Assembly: GCA_019316985.1 (NCBI GenBank)
Contig: CP079215.1
Coordinates: 2,108,001-2,172,000, forward strand
Direction: 5' to 3'
Length of the DNA stretch: 64,000 nucleotides
DNA from: Paraniabella defluvii
GTDB taxonomy: Bacteria > Bacteroidota > Bacteroidia > Chitinophagales > Chitinophagaceae
The position numbers and the translations under genes were made by a program. Below, piece after piece: positions 22,322-29,096 of the stretch. Within the stretch, counting starts at the first letter, position 1, and every line of letters starts with the position of its first letter. Under the pieces are notes generated by a model. That model saw only the letters and a program-made list of their open reading frames with translations, searched no databases and was not told the DNA's origin.

Positions 22322-22395
22322 GGTCCTATAGCTCAGTCGGTTAGAGCATCTGACTCATAATCAGAGGGTCCTTGGTTCGAGCCCGAGTGGGACCA
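22322..22395 (+). tRNA. tRNA with CAT anticodon (tRNA-Met or lysidine-type tRNA-Ile)
   Basis: A full cloverleaf can be drawn: acceptor GGTCCTA/TGGGACC, D arm GCTC/GAGC, anticodon stem TCTGA/TCAGA with loop CTCATAA, variable loop GGGTC, T arm CTTGG/CCGAG around TTCGAGC, discriminator A. CCA is not encoded. A CAT anticodon fits elongator Met or Ile2 (modified to lysidine); sequence alone does not decide. It is the only complete tRNA in the window and forms the left end of the tandem GIY-YIG array. Confidence 0.95.
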
Positions 22396-22402
22396 CATTT
22401 TT

Positions 22403-22428
22403 AAACTCCAGCACATGCTGGAGTTTTT
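22403..22428 (+). terminator. intrinsic terminator downstream of the tRNA, copied in each repeat unit
   Basis: ACTCCAGCA and TGCTGGAGT form a 9-bp stem followed by TTTTT. The same hairpin recurs in the units at about 22787, 23173 and 23559. The left A-run is short, so it mainly terminates tRNA transcription. Confidence 0.85.
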
Positions 22429-22435
22429 ATGCTAA

Positions 22436-22717
22436 ATGAATCCTATGCCAGCCTGTTATATTTTGTACAGCCGGGCCATCAATAAATTTTATATTGGTGC
22501 TACCAGCGAAACGGTGCAGGAACGCTTCGATAGGCATATTCGAGGAACATATGATCATAAATACACTGCCCTGGCAAAAGACTGGCAGATCTTTCTTACG
22601 ATAGAATGCGCGACGACAAGGCAGGCCTTTGCGATTGAGGCACATATCAAGCGGATGAAAAGCCGGAAATATGTGGAGAATCTGGAGCGTTACCCTGAGA
22701 TGATAAAAACTTATTAA
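22436..22717 (+). CDS. GIY-YIG nuclease family protein, array copy 1
   Basis: Small protein of one GIY-YIG endonuclease domain. The motifs are CYILYS and KFYIGAT (GIY/YIG strands), the catalytic Arg in QERFDRHI and the catalytic metal-binding Glu in FAIEAHIKRMKSRK. Such 80-100-residue proteins are common and often multicopy in Bacteroidota. The second ATG (MPACYILYS, 22445) may be the true start. The ORF starts 41 bp after the tRNA, behind the tRNA terminator, with no visible promoter. One A fewer than in the sister copies near 22706 changes the tail to EMIKTY; with that A restored the stop would be TAA in the anticodon-loop copy at 22724. Confidence 0.88.
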   Translation: MNPMPACYILYSRAINKFYIGATSETVQERFDRHIRGTYDHKYTALAKDWQIFLTIECATTRQAFAIEAHIKRMKSRKYVENLERYPEMIKTY

Positions 22718-22723
22718 ATAAGT

Positions 22724-22779
22724 ACTCATAATCAGAGTGCCGATAGCTATCGGCATTGGTTCGAGCCCGAGTGGGACCA
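22724..22779 (+). pseudogene. tRNA 3' half, repeat copy (not a functional tRNA)
   Basis: It begins at the anticodon loop (ACTCATAATCAGAG) and ends at the acceptor GGGACCA. The 5' half of the tRNA is absent; GIY-YIG coding sequence stands in its place. The variable loop is the 18-bp palindrome at 22738-22755. Confidence 0.9.
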
Positions 22780-22820
22780 CATTTTTAAACTCCAGCACAT
22801 GCTGGAGTTTTTTATGCTAA

Positions 22821-23117
22821 ATGAATCCTATGCCAGCCTGTTATATTTTGTACAGCCGGGCCATCAATAAATTTTATATTGGTGCTACCAGCGAAACGGT
22901 GCAGGAACGCTTCGATAGGCATATTCGAGGAACATATGATCATAAATACACTGCCCTGGCAAAAGACTGGCAGATCTTTCTTACGATAGAATGCGCGACG
23001 ACAAGGCAGGCCTTTGCGATTGAGGCACATATCAAGCGGATGAAAAGCCGGAAATATGTGGAGAATCTGGAGCGTTACCCTGAGATGATAAAAAACTTAT
23101 TAAATAAGTACTCATAA
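22821..23117 (+). CDS. GIY-YIG nuclease family protein, array copy 2
   Basis: Same GIY-YIG domain as copy 1 (98 residues from the first ATG). CYILYS, FYIGAT, the catalytic Arg and Glu are intact. The tail reads ENLERYPEMIKNLLNKYS and its TAA stop lies inside the copied anticodon loop (TAC TCA TAA), so the tRNA sequence supplies the last codon and stop. This is the likely full-length form. The nucleotide sequence is the same as copy 1 apart from one A. Confidence 0.9.
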   Translation: MNPMPACYILYSRAINKFYIGATSETVQERFDRHIRGTYDHKYTALAKDWQIFLTIECATTRQAFAIEAHIKRMKSRKYVENLERYPEMIKNLLNKYS

Positions 23118-23165
23118 TCAGAGTGCCGATAGCTATCGGCATTGGTTCGAGCCCGAGTGGGACCA
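23110..23165 (+). pseudogene. tRNA 3' half, repeat copy
   Basis: Identical to the copy at 22724-22779: anticodon loop to acceptor end, with the 18-bp palindrome (23124-23141) in place of the variable loop. Confidence 0.9.
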
Positions 23166-23206
23166 CATTTTTAAACTCCAGCACATGCTGGAGTTTTTTA
23201 TGCTAA

Positions 23207-23503
23207 ATGAATCCTATGCCAGCCTGTTATATTTTGTACAGCCGGGCCATCAATAAATTTTATATTGGTGCTACCAGCGAAACGGTGCAGGAACGCTTCG
23301 ATAGGCATATTCGAGGGACATATGATCATAAATACACTGCCCTGGCAAAAGACTGGGAGATCTTTCTTACGATAGAATGCGCGACGACAAGGCAGGCCTT
23401 TGCAATTGAAGCACATATCAAGCGAATGAAAAGCCGGAAATATGTGGAGAATCTGGAGCGTTATCCTGAGATGATAGAAAACTTATTAAATAAATACTCA
23501 TAA
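23207..23503 (+). CDS. GIY-YIG nuclease family protein, array copy 3
   Basis: Third copy of the GIY-YIG ORF, 98 residues with intact motifs. Against copy 2 I count eight substitutions: six synonymous and two that change an amino acid (Gln to Glu in DWEIF, Lys to Glu in EMIENL). That ratio suggests the protein was under some purifying selection when the copies diverged. The stop again lies in the copied anticodon loop. Confidence 0.9.
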   Translation: MNPMPACYILYSRAINKFYIGATSETVQERFDRHIRGTYDHKYTALAKDWEIFLTIECATTRQAFAIEAHIKRMKSRKYVENLERYPEMIENLLNKYS

Positions 23504-23551
23504 TCAGAGTGCCGATAGCTATCGGCATTGGTTCGAGCCCGAGTGGGACCA
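23496..23551 (+). pseudogene. tRNA 3' half, right-most repeat copy
   Basis: The last copy of the anticodon loop to acceptor segment, with the palindrome at 23510-23527. It is followed by the terminator hairpin and the first eight codons of a GIY-YIG ORF (MNPMPACY, from 23592) before sequence identity is lost, which marks the right end of the array. Confidence 0.88.
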
Positions 23552-23636
23552 CATTTTTAAACTCCAGCACATGCTGGAGTTTTTATGCTAAATGAATCCT
23601 ATGCCAGCCTGTTATACTTTTAGTTGCACGGCATTA

Positions 23637-23668
23637 TTGTACCTGCGTCAACTTAAATCGTAGTTTTG
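23637..23668 (+). promoter_or_regulatory. promoter of the copper-locus regulator
   Basis: TTG (23637-23639), 21 bp, then TAGTTTTG (23661-23668): a good match to the Bacteroidota -33/-7 pattern. The start codon of the AraC-HMA gene lies 41 bp downstream. Confidence 0.7.
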
Positions 23669-23708
23669 CTCCGGTACTTACCTGGATGGGTAATGTAAAG
23701 GAAGCAAT

Positions 23709-24269
23709 ATGAACACAATTTTTATTAAAAACATGGTTTGCAACCGCTGTATCATGGTGGTGCAAAGTGAACTGGAAAAGCTGGGTTTGAAAGTTGTTGA
23801 CATCAAACTAGGAGAAGCAAGCGTTGAAAAAAAGCTCACGGCGGAAGAAAAGAGCAAACTGGAAAAAGCACTGTTGTCCTTTGGCTTTGAGGTGATTGAT
23901 GATAAAAAGGCGAGGATTATTGAGAAGATCAAGAATGTGATTATTAACCTGGTGCATTACCAGAACAATGATATTAAAACCAATCTTTCGGAAGTACTGA
24001 GTAAAGAACTGCACCAGGACTATAATTACCTGTCTCACCTGTTTTCGGAAATAGAAGGAACTACCATTGAGAAATATTTCATTGCCCAAAAAATAGAAAA
24101 AGTAAAGGAACTGCTGGTATACGACGAATTGTCTTTAAGTGAAATAGCTTTCCGGCTCAATTATTCAAGCGTGGCTTATTTAAGCAACCAGTTCAAAAAG
24201 ATAACCGGACTAACCCCAGCTATTTTAAGCAAATCAGGAAAAAAAAGAAAACCGCTAGACCAGGTATAA
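23709..24269 (+). CDS. AraC family regulator with N-terminal HMA-like metal-binding domain
   Basis: Residues 1-70 form a heavy-metal-associated fold with the CxxC metal motif (MVCNRCIMVV); residues 85-180 are an AraC helix-turn-helix domain (LSLSEIAFRLNYSSVAYLSNQFKKITGLTP). In the family this fusion is found beside Bacteroidota copper/cation ATPases and probably senses Cu(I) directly. The gene is intact (186 residues) and has its own promoter at 23637-23668. It precedes copA by about 80 bp on the same strand and is the likely activator of the copper locus. Confidence 0.88.
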   Translation: MNTIFIKNMVCNRCIMVVQSELEKLGLKVVDIKLGEASVEKKLTAEEKSKLEKALLSFGFEVIDDKKARIIEKIKNVIINLVHYQNNDIKTNLSEVLSKELHQDYNYLSHLFSEIEGTTIEKYFIAQKIEKVKELLVYDELSLSEIAFRLNYSSVAYLSNQFKKITGLTPAILSKSGKKRKPLDQV

Positions 24270-24313
24270 ATCTTACAAATCAAACACATAATTACACAAT
24301 AGCTGCCACGGCC

Positions 24314-24348
24314 TCTCTTGCGACCTTTACTGAATAAAATAAAGCAAG
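24314..24348 (+). promoter_or_regulatory. candidate operator: inverted repeat before copA
   Basis: CTCTTGC (24314-24320) and GCAAGAG (24342-24348) form a 7-bp inverted repeat with a 21-bp spacer, ending 5 bp before the copA start codon. It could be a regulator site or a leader hairpin. Evidence is only the symmetry and position. Confidence 0.3.
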
Positions 24349-24352
24349 AGAT

Positions 24353-26768
24353 ATGACTGCAAATACGAATCAGGAACCTGTTTACATCCCGTTAGAAGAT
24401 GTTGAAAGCGAGCACTGTGCACTTATCGTAGAAAAAGGATTAGCCCAGGTAAAAGGTGTGGAAAGCCATAAAGTAGAGCTCAATAACCGCAGGGCTGTTA
24501 TTACAGTGAAGGATAACGAAGTGGTGGCTGAAGCTGTAAAAGCCATCAAAGACCTAGGTTACGGGGTTTCTACTGTTAAAAAACATTTCCCGTGCTGGGT
24601 ATGACCTGCGCTTCCTGCGCGGGCAGCACCGAAAGTATCGTAAAATACCAGGAGGGTGTGGTTAGCGCCTCCGTAAACTTTGCTACCGGCAATCTTACGG
24701 TTGAATACCTGCCTAATATAACCGATGCTTTCAAATTACAGAAAGCTGTTCAATCTATTGGCTACGATTTGTTGGTAGAAGATGAAACCCGGCAACAGGA
24801 AACATTGGAGGCGATCCACGCAGAAAAATTCCGCAAGCTTAAAAGCAAAACGATCTGGGCCGTATTGTTGTCGCTGCCGGTAGTAACAATCGGTATGTTT
24901 TTTATGAACATGCCGTATGCCAATGAAATAATGTGGCTGTTTGCTACTCCTGTTGTATTGTGGCTGGGTAAAGATTTTTTTGTTAATGCATGGAAGCAGG
25001 CCAAGCACCGGTCAGCCAATATGGATACACTGGTAGCATTGAGCACGGGTATTGCCTACCTGTTTAGCGTATTCAATGTATTGTTTCCCGGCTTCTGGCA
25101 CCAGAGGGCCTGCATGCGCATGTATATTTTGAAGCGGCTGCCGTTGTAATTGCATTTATACTTTTAGGAAAACTGCTCGAAGAAAAAGCCAAGGGCAACA
25201 CGTCTTCAGCCATTAAAAAGTTAATGGGCCTGCAACCCAAAACGGTACTGGTAATACAGCCCGATGGAACAGAACAACAGGTAGCTATTGAGCAAGTGCA
25301 GGCTGGTGATATAATATTGGTTAAACCAGGAGAGAAAATCGCGGTAGATGGCATAGTAATATCCGGCAATTCTTATGTAGATGAAAGTATGCTGAGCGGT
25401 GAGCCTGTTGCCGTATCAAAAAAGGAAAATGAAAAAGTGTTTGCAGGAACCATCAATCAAAAAGGCAGCTTTAAGTTTAAGGCGGTGAACGTGGGTAAAG
25501 AAACCATGTTGGCCCATATTATTAAAATGGTACAGGAAGCCCAGGGGAGTAAAGCGCCTGTACAAAAGCTGGTAGATAAGATAGCGGGTATTTTTGTTCC
25601 GGTTGTGATAGGTATTGCTATCCTGACCTTTGTGCTGTGGCTGATTTTGGGTGGAGAAAATGGGATCGTACAGGGACTGCTGGCTGCGGTTACGGTACTG
25701 GTTATAGCCTGCCCCTGTGCATTAGGACTGGCTACTCCCACAGCCATTATGGTTGGTGTAGGTAAAGGCGCTGAAAAGGGTATTCTGATAAAGGATGCGG
25801 AAAGCCTGGAGTTAGCCAAAAAAGTAAACGCCATTGTTTTGGATAAAACCGGTACGATAACAGAAGGCCGTCCCGTGGTTACCGATATTCAATGGAATAA
25901 CAATGATGATGCTACCCGCAATATTTTACTAAGCCTTGAAAAGCAGTCGGAGCATCCGTTGGCAGAAGCGGTAGTGAAACAGCTGGAAGGTGTTGACGGT
26001 GTATCGCTCTCGTCGTTCGACAGTATTACCGGAAAGGGCGTTAGGGCTGTTTATAATAACGAAGCTTATGTAGTAGGCAATAAAAAACTATTAGTTGAAA
26101 ATAATATAACTATTGCCAATGAGCTTTTAAAGTATGCAGAGGAGTGGGGTAAGCAATCCAAAACTATTATCTGGTTTGCCAATAGTAAACAGGCGCTGGC
26201 GGTTATTGCTATTGCTGATACAATCAAGGAAACATCGGTGGAAGCGGCTCGCCAACTGCAGGATATGGGCATAGAGCTATATATGCTTACCGGTGATAAC
26301 GAAGCCACTGCAAAAGCCATTGCACAACAAACGGGAATCCAGCATTACAAGGCAGAGGTATTACCACAACATAAGGCCGATTTTATAAAAGAACTGCAAC
26401 AGCAGGGCAAAGTGGTAGCAATGGTAGGAGACGGGATCAATGACAGCACTGCACTTGCTACGGCAGATGTAAGCATTGCCATGGGTAAGGGCAGCGATAT
26501 TGCAATGGATGTCGCTAAAATGACGATCATTTCATCCGATCTTACAAAAATTCCGCAGGCCATCCGTTTATCCAAACAAACGGTAAGCACCATCAAACAA
26601 AACCTGTTCTGGGCGTTTATTTATAACTTAATAGGCATACCGCTAGCGGCAGGTATTCTTTATCCTGTCAACGGCTTCCTCTTAAACCCCATGATTGCCG
26701 GAGCGGCAATGGCGCTAAGCAGTGTAAGTGTAGTAGGCAACAGCCTTCGTTTGAAATGGAAAAAATAA
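24353..26768 (+). CDS. copA: copper-exporting P1B-type ATPase
   Basis: Heavy-metal-translocating P-type ATPase of the inner membrane. Two N-terminal HMA domains: the first has a single-Cys site (SEHC), the second the normal GMTCASC. Then transmembrane helices, the ion-binding CPC motif (IACPCALGLATP), the phosphorylation site DKTGTITEG, the HP motif (SEHPLAEA) and the hinge GDGINDSTAL. Tail motifs near the last helices (YNLIGIPLAAG, NPMIAGAAMALSSVSVVGNSLR) are typical of Cu(I) ATPases. Frameshifts near 24595 and 25105; restored length about 805. Second gene of the copper locus. Confidence 0.94.
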
Positions 26769-26871
26769 CCAGGCGGAGATTTAGCATCCCAAAATCTTAT
26801 AATCAAACAGGAAATAACATAACAGCGGTCATCGAAAAGCCGGCCAATTTTGTAATACTAAAATAATAAAA

Positions 26872-27084
26872 ATGAAAGACGTAACTATTCAGATACCCGA
26901 CATGCAGAGCGCACATTGCCAGGCAAGAGTGAATAATGCGGTCAAAGAAATAAACGGCGTTCAGATTAAAAACCAGGAAGCTGGGCAAATAACCGTTTCC
27001 CTGTCTTCTGACAACGCTAAGGAAGAAGTCGTAGCAGCTATTGAAAAAGCGGGCTATAGCGTTCCCTTAAAACATGAGTTATAA
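26872..27084 (+). CDS. HMA-domain protein with single-Cys metal site
   Basis: A stand-alone 70-residue heavy-metal-associated domain (ferredoxin-like fold) with DMQSAHCQARV where GMTCxxC is expected; only one Cys and an adjacent His remain. It is most similar in pattern to the first HMA domain of the CopA encoded just upstream (VESEHCALIV). It is probably a periplasmic-side or cytoplasmic metallochaperone, but without a CxxC its metal affinity is unclear. It lies about 100 bp after copA and 20 bp before the next HMA gene. Confidence 0.8.
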   Translation: MKDVTIQIPDMQSAHCQARVNNAVKEINGVQIKNQEAGQITVSLSSDNAKEEVVAAIEKAGYSVPLKHEL

Positions 27085-27104
27085 CCAATAAAAAAATCAA
27101 TACA

Positions 27105-27326
27105 ATGGAAAATAAAGAGTTTCAGTTTAAAACAAATATTAATTGCGGAGGATGCGTAGCGTCAGTAAAACCTCATTTGGATAATGCAGAGGGTGTTTGC
27201 CATTGGTCGGTAGATACGGCTAATAAAGACAAAGTATTAACGGTGAAATCCACAGGTATTACCGAGCAGGAAGTAATAGAAACCGTTCAGAAAGCGGGAT
27301 TTAAAATAGAGCCGGTGGCACAATAG
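27105..27326 (+). CDS. CopZ-like heavy-metal chaperone
   Basis: A 73-residue HMA domain with a normal CxxC site (NINCGGCVASVKPHL), followed by the conserved GxTEQEVIETVQKAGF helix. It probably carries Cu(I) to the CopA N-terminus. Intact, ATG at 27105, 20 bp after the preceding HMA gene, so the two are one transcript. Confidence 0.85.
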   Translation: MENKEFQFKTNINCGGCVASVKPHLDNAEGVCHWSVDTANKDKVLTVKSTGITEQEVIETVQKAGFKIEPVAQ

Positions 27327-27450
27327 AATTAATAAAAATGTCCTTATTGCAATTAAACCTATTGGAGCCGCGTTTATAGTAGTGGGGACATTTTTAGTTT
27401 TTAGCTTAATTTTAATTATTATTATAAATATTTTTGCGGAGTTGAACAAT

Positions 27451-27812
27451 TTGAAAAAACATATAGGCTTGTTGCTTTTATTGGCCCTGGGGTTCTTTTT
27501 AGCGCCCAACCTGTCCTATGCTTGCTCCAAAACATCCACTAAAACCGAAAAATCCACCTGCTCAAAAAAGAAATCAAAAAAGAGAGCTCCAAAGCAAATG
27601 CTTGTAAAAAGAACAGGCATCATGATGATTGTGCAGGTAAATGTAAACAGGACTCCTGCTATTGCAGCACATCAGCATCCTTGTTTAGTTGGCTCCCGTT
27701 GACTGAGGCGAAGGAAAAAACTCTTTTGTTACGGTTAAAAAGCAAAAATACTCCTTTGAAGAAGCCTGCTATTCTTCAGGCTATTTATCTATCTGGCTGC
27801 CGCCTAAAATAA
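27451..27812 (+). CDS. secreted Cys/Lys-rich small protein of the copper locus
   Basis: A TTG at 27451 starts a signal peptide (KKHIGLLLLLALGFFLAPNLSYA). Bridging an indel near 27585 gives a Cys-rich chain: CSKTSTKTEKSTCSKKKSK, then a stretch with HHDDCAGKCK and DSCYCST. Eight or so Cys residues plus His and Lys suggest metal sequestration outside the cytoplasm. The C-terminal half is uncertain because its frame depends on the indel. Its place between HMA chaperones and the DUF3347 protein supports a copper role. Confidence 0.55.
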
Positions 27813-28086
27813 GCTGAACAAGGGCCTGACAGCCATAAGTGTGTCCCTTACTGAATGTTTCACCGGGAATCTGTGTTCAGGCTTTGTTCTTTAAGCATAA
27901 AAATTTGCAGGATTATGTTACCCGTAAGTCTTCTAAAGCAGAAGATCTTACTGCTCTGCCTGAATTAGTATTACCAGGGTAGGGCAAAAAGCGGCACTAT
28001 TCCGCAGTTTATTTATTTACAATTTTATTCAGTTAAACTTTCACGATAAGCCGGGGCCCACTCCGTATTATCAAAATATTAATATC

Positions 28087-28969
28087 ATGAGCAATCCAGT
28101 ATCAAAAATAGGGATGATCGTTGCGGTATTACTATCATCAGTAAGCAGCTTTGCACAGATTTCAAATTCCAAAACGGAAACCGTAAAAATTTACGGTAAC
28201 TGTGATAAGTGCAAGGCAACCATAGAAAAAGCAGGGAGTATTAAAAAAGTGGCTGCAGTAGTGTGGAATGAAAATACCAAAATGGCCGAGATCACCTACA
28301 ATAGTAAGGAAACCAACCCTGACGAAATATTGAAACGCATTGCGTTGGCGGGTTACGATAATGAGAAGTTTCTGGCCCCCGACGACGTTTATGCGAAATT
28401 ACCGGAATGCTGCCGGTACAACAGGGCCTTAAAACCTGTCGCAAAATCTCACGGCAGTAACGCCCCTGCCCAAAATGAGCATAGCGCTCATAACCATGCG
28501 GAAATGGCGCACACCAAAGAAATGGCGAAGCAGAACGCTACAGAGCTGAAAGCTGTTTTTGATAACTACTTTTTGCTGAAAGACGCTTTGGTAAAAACAG
28601 ATGCGGAGCTGCATCATCAAATGCTGCGCAACTTGCCAAAGCGATAAAAGCAGTAGAGATGACTAAACTGTCGGCCGGGGAGCATACCGTTTGGATGAAT
28701 ATTATGAAAGATTTGACTGCACATACCGAAAAGGTAGCCACAGCCAAAGATATTTCAAAACAAAGAGAGGGATTTGTTTTGCTTTCAAAAAACATCTATG
28801 AATTGGCTAAAGTATCCAGGCAGGATGTGCCGGTTTACTACCAGCATTGTCCCATGTACAATAACGGGAAAGGGGCCAATTGGCTCAGTAAACAAAGTGC
28901 CATAAAAATCCCTTTTATGGTTCGCAAATGATGACCTGTGGCAGTACCGTTGAAACCATATCCCAATAG
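28087..28969 (+). CDS. secreted HMA domain plus DUF3347 protein
   Basis: Signal peptide (MSNPVSKIGMIVAVLLSSVSSFAQ), then an HMA domain (YGNCDKCKATIEKAG, CxxC), a His/Met-rich linker (NEHSAHNHAEMAHTKEM), and a DUF3347 domain (AVFDNYFLLKDALV… and QHCPMYNNGKGANWLSK). One frameshift near 28605 joins the halves, and one near 28915 restores the end (GSQMMTCGSTVETISQ) at 28969. Periplasmic copper binding or handing to the multicopper oxidase downstream is the likely role. It lies about 130 bp before that gene. Confidence 0.82.
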
Positions 28970-29096
28970 TAAATGGTTTATTGTGAAAATCTGCCAGGTA
29001 CCGCAATACCGGTAAAATTCAAATCTTAATTAATCAGAAAAACTTAAAGCGTATAAAAGATGAAGGCAATTAGTTTCTGATAATAATTCTCAAGCA

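Larger units (their letters stand above)
22353..23605 (+). repeat. tandem array: tRNA 3' half + terminator + GIY-YIG ORF, 386-bp unit
   Basis: Unit boundaries fall in the tRNA anticodon loop. ACTCATAATCAGAG occurs at 22353 (inside the true tRNA), 22724, 23110 and 23496. Spacings are 371, 386 and 386 bp. Each unit runs: tRNA 3' half, hairpin terminator, GIY-YIG ORF. The array ends with a fourth tRNA 3' half, terminator and the first codons of a fourth ORF, then leaves the repeat near 23615. Units 1 and 2 are nearly identical; unit 3 differs from unit 2 at eight positions within the ORF. In units after the first, the tRNA variable loop is replaced by a perfect 18-bp palindrome. Confidence 0.95.

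Noticed and set aside
22724..23551. Extra tRNA genes in the tandem array
   Set aside because: Each copy contains only the sequence from the anticodon loop to the acceptor end; the 5' half is GIY-YIG coding sequence, so no cloverleaf can form.
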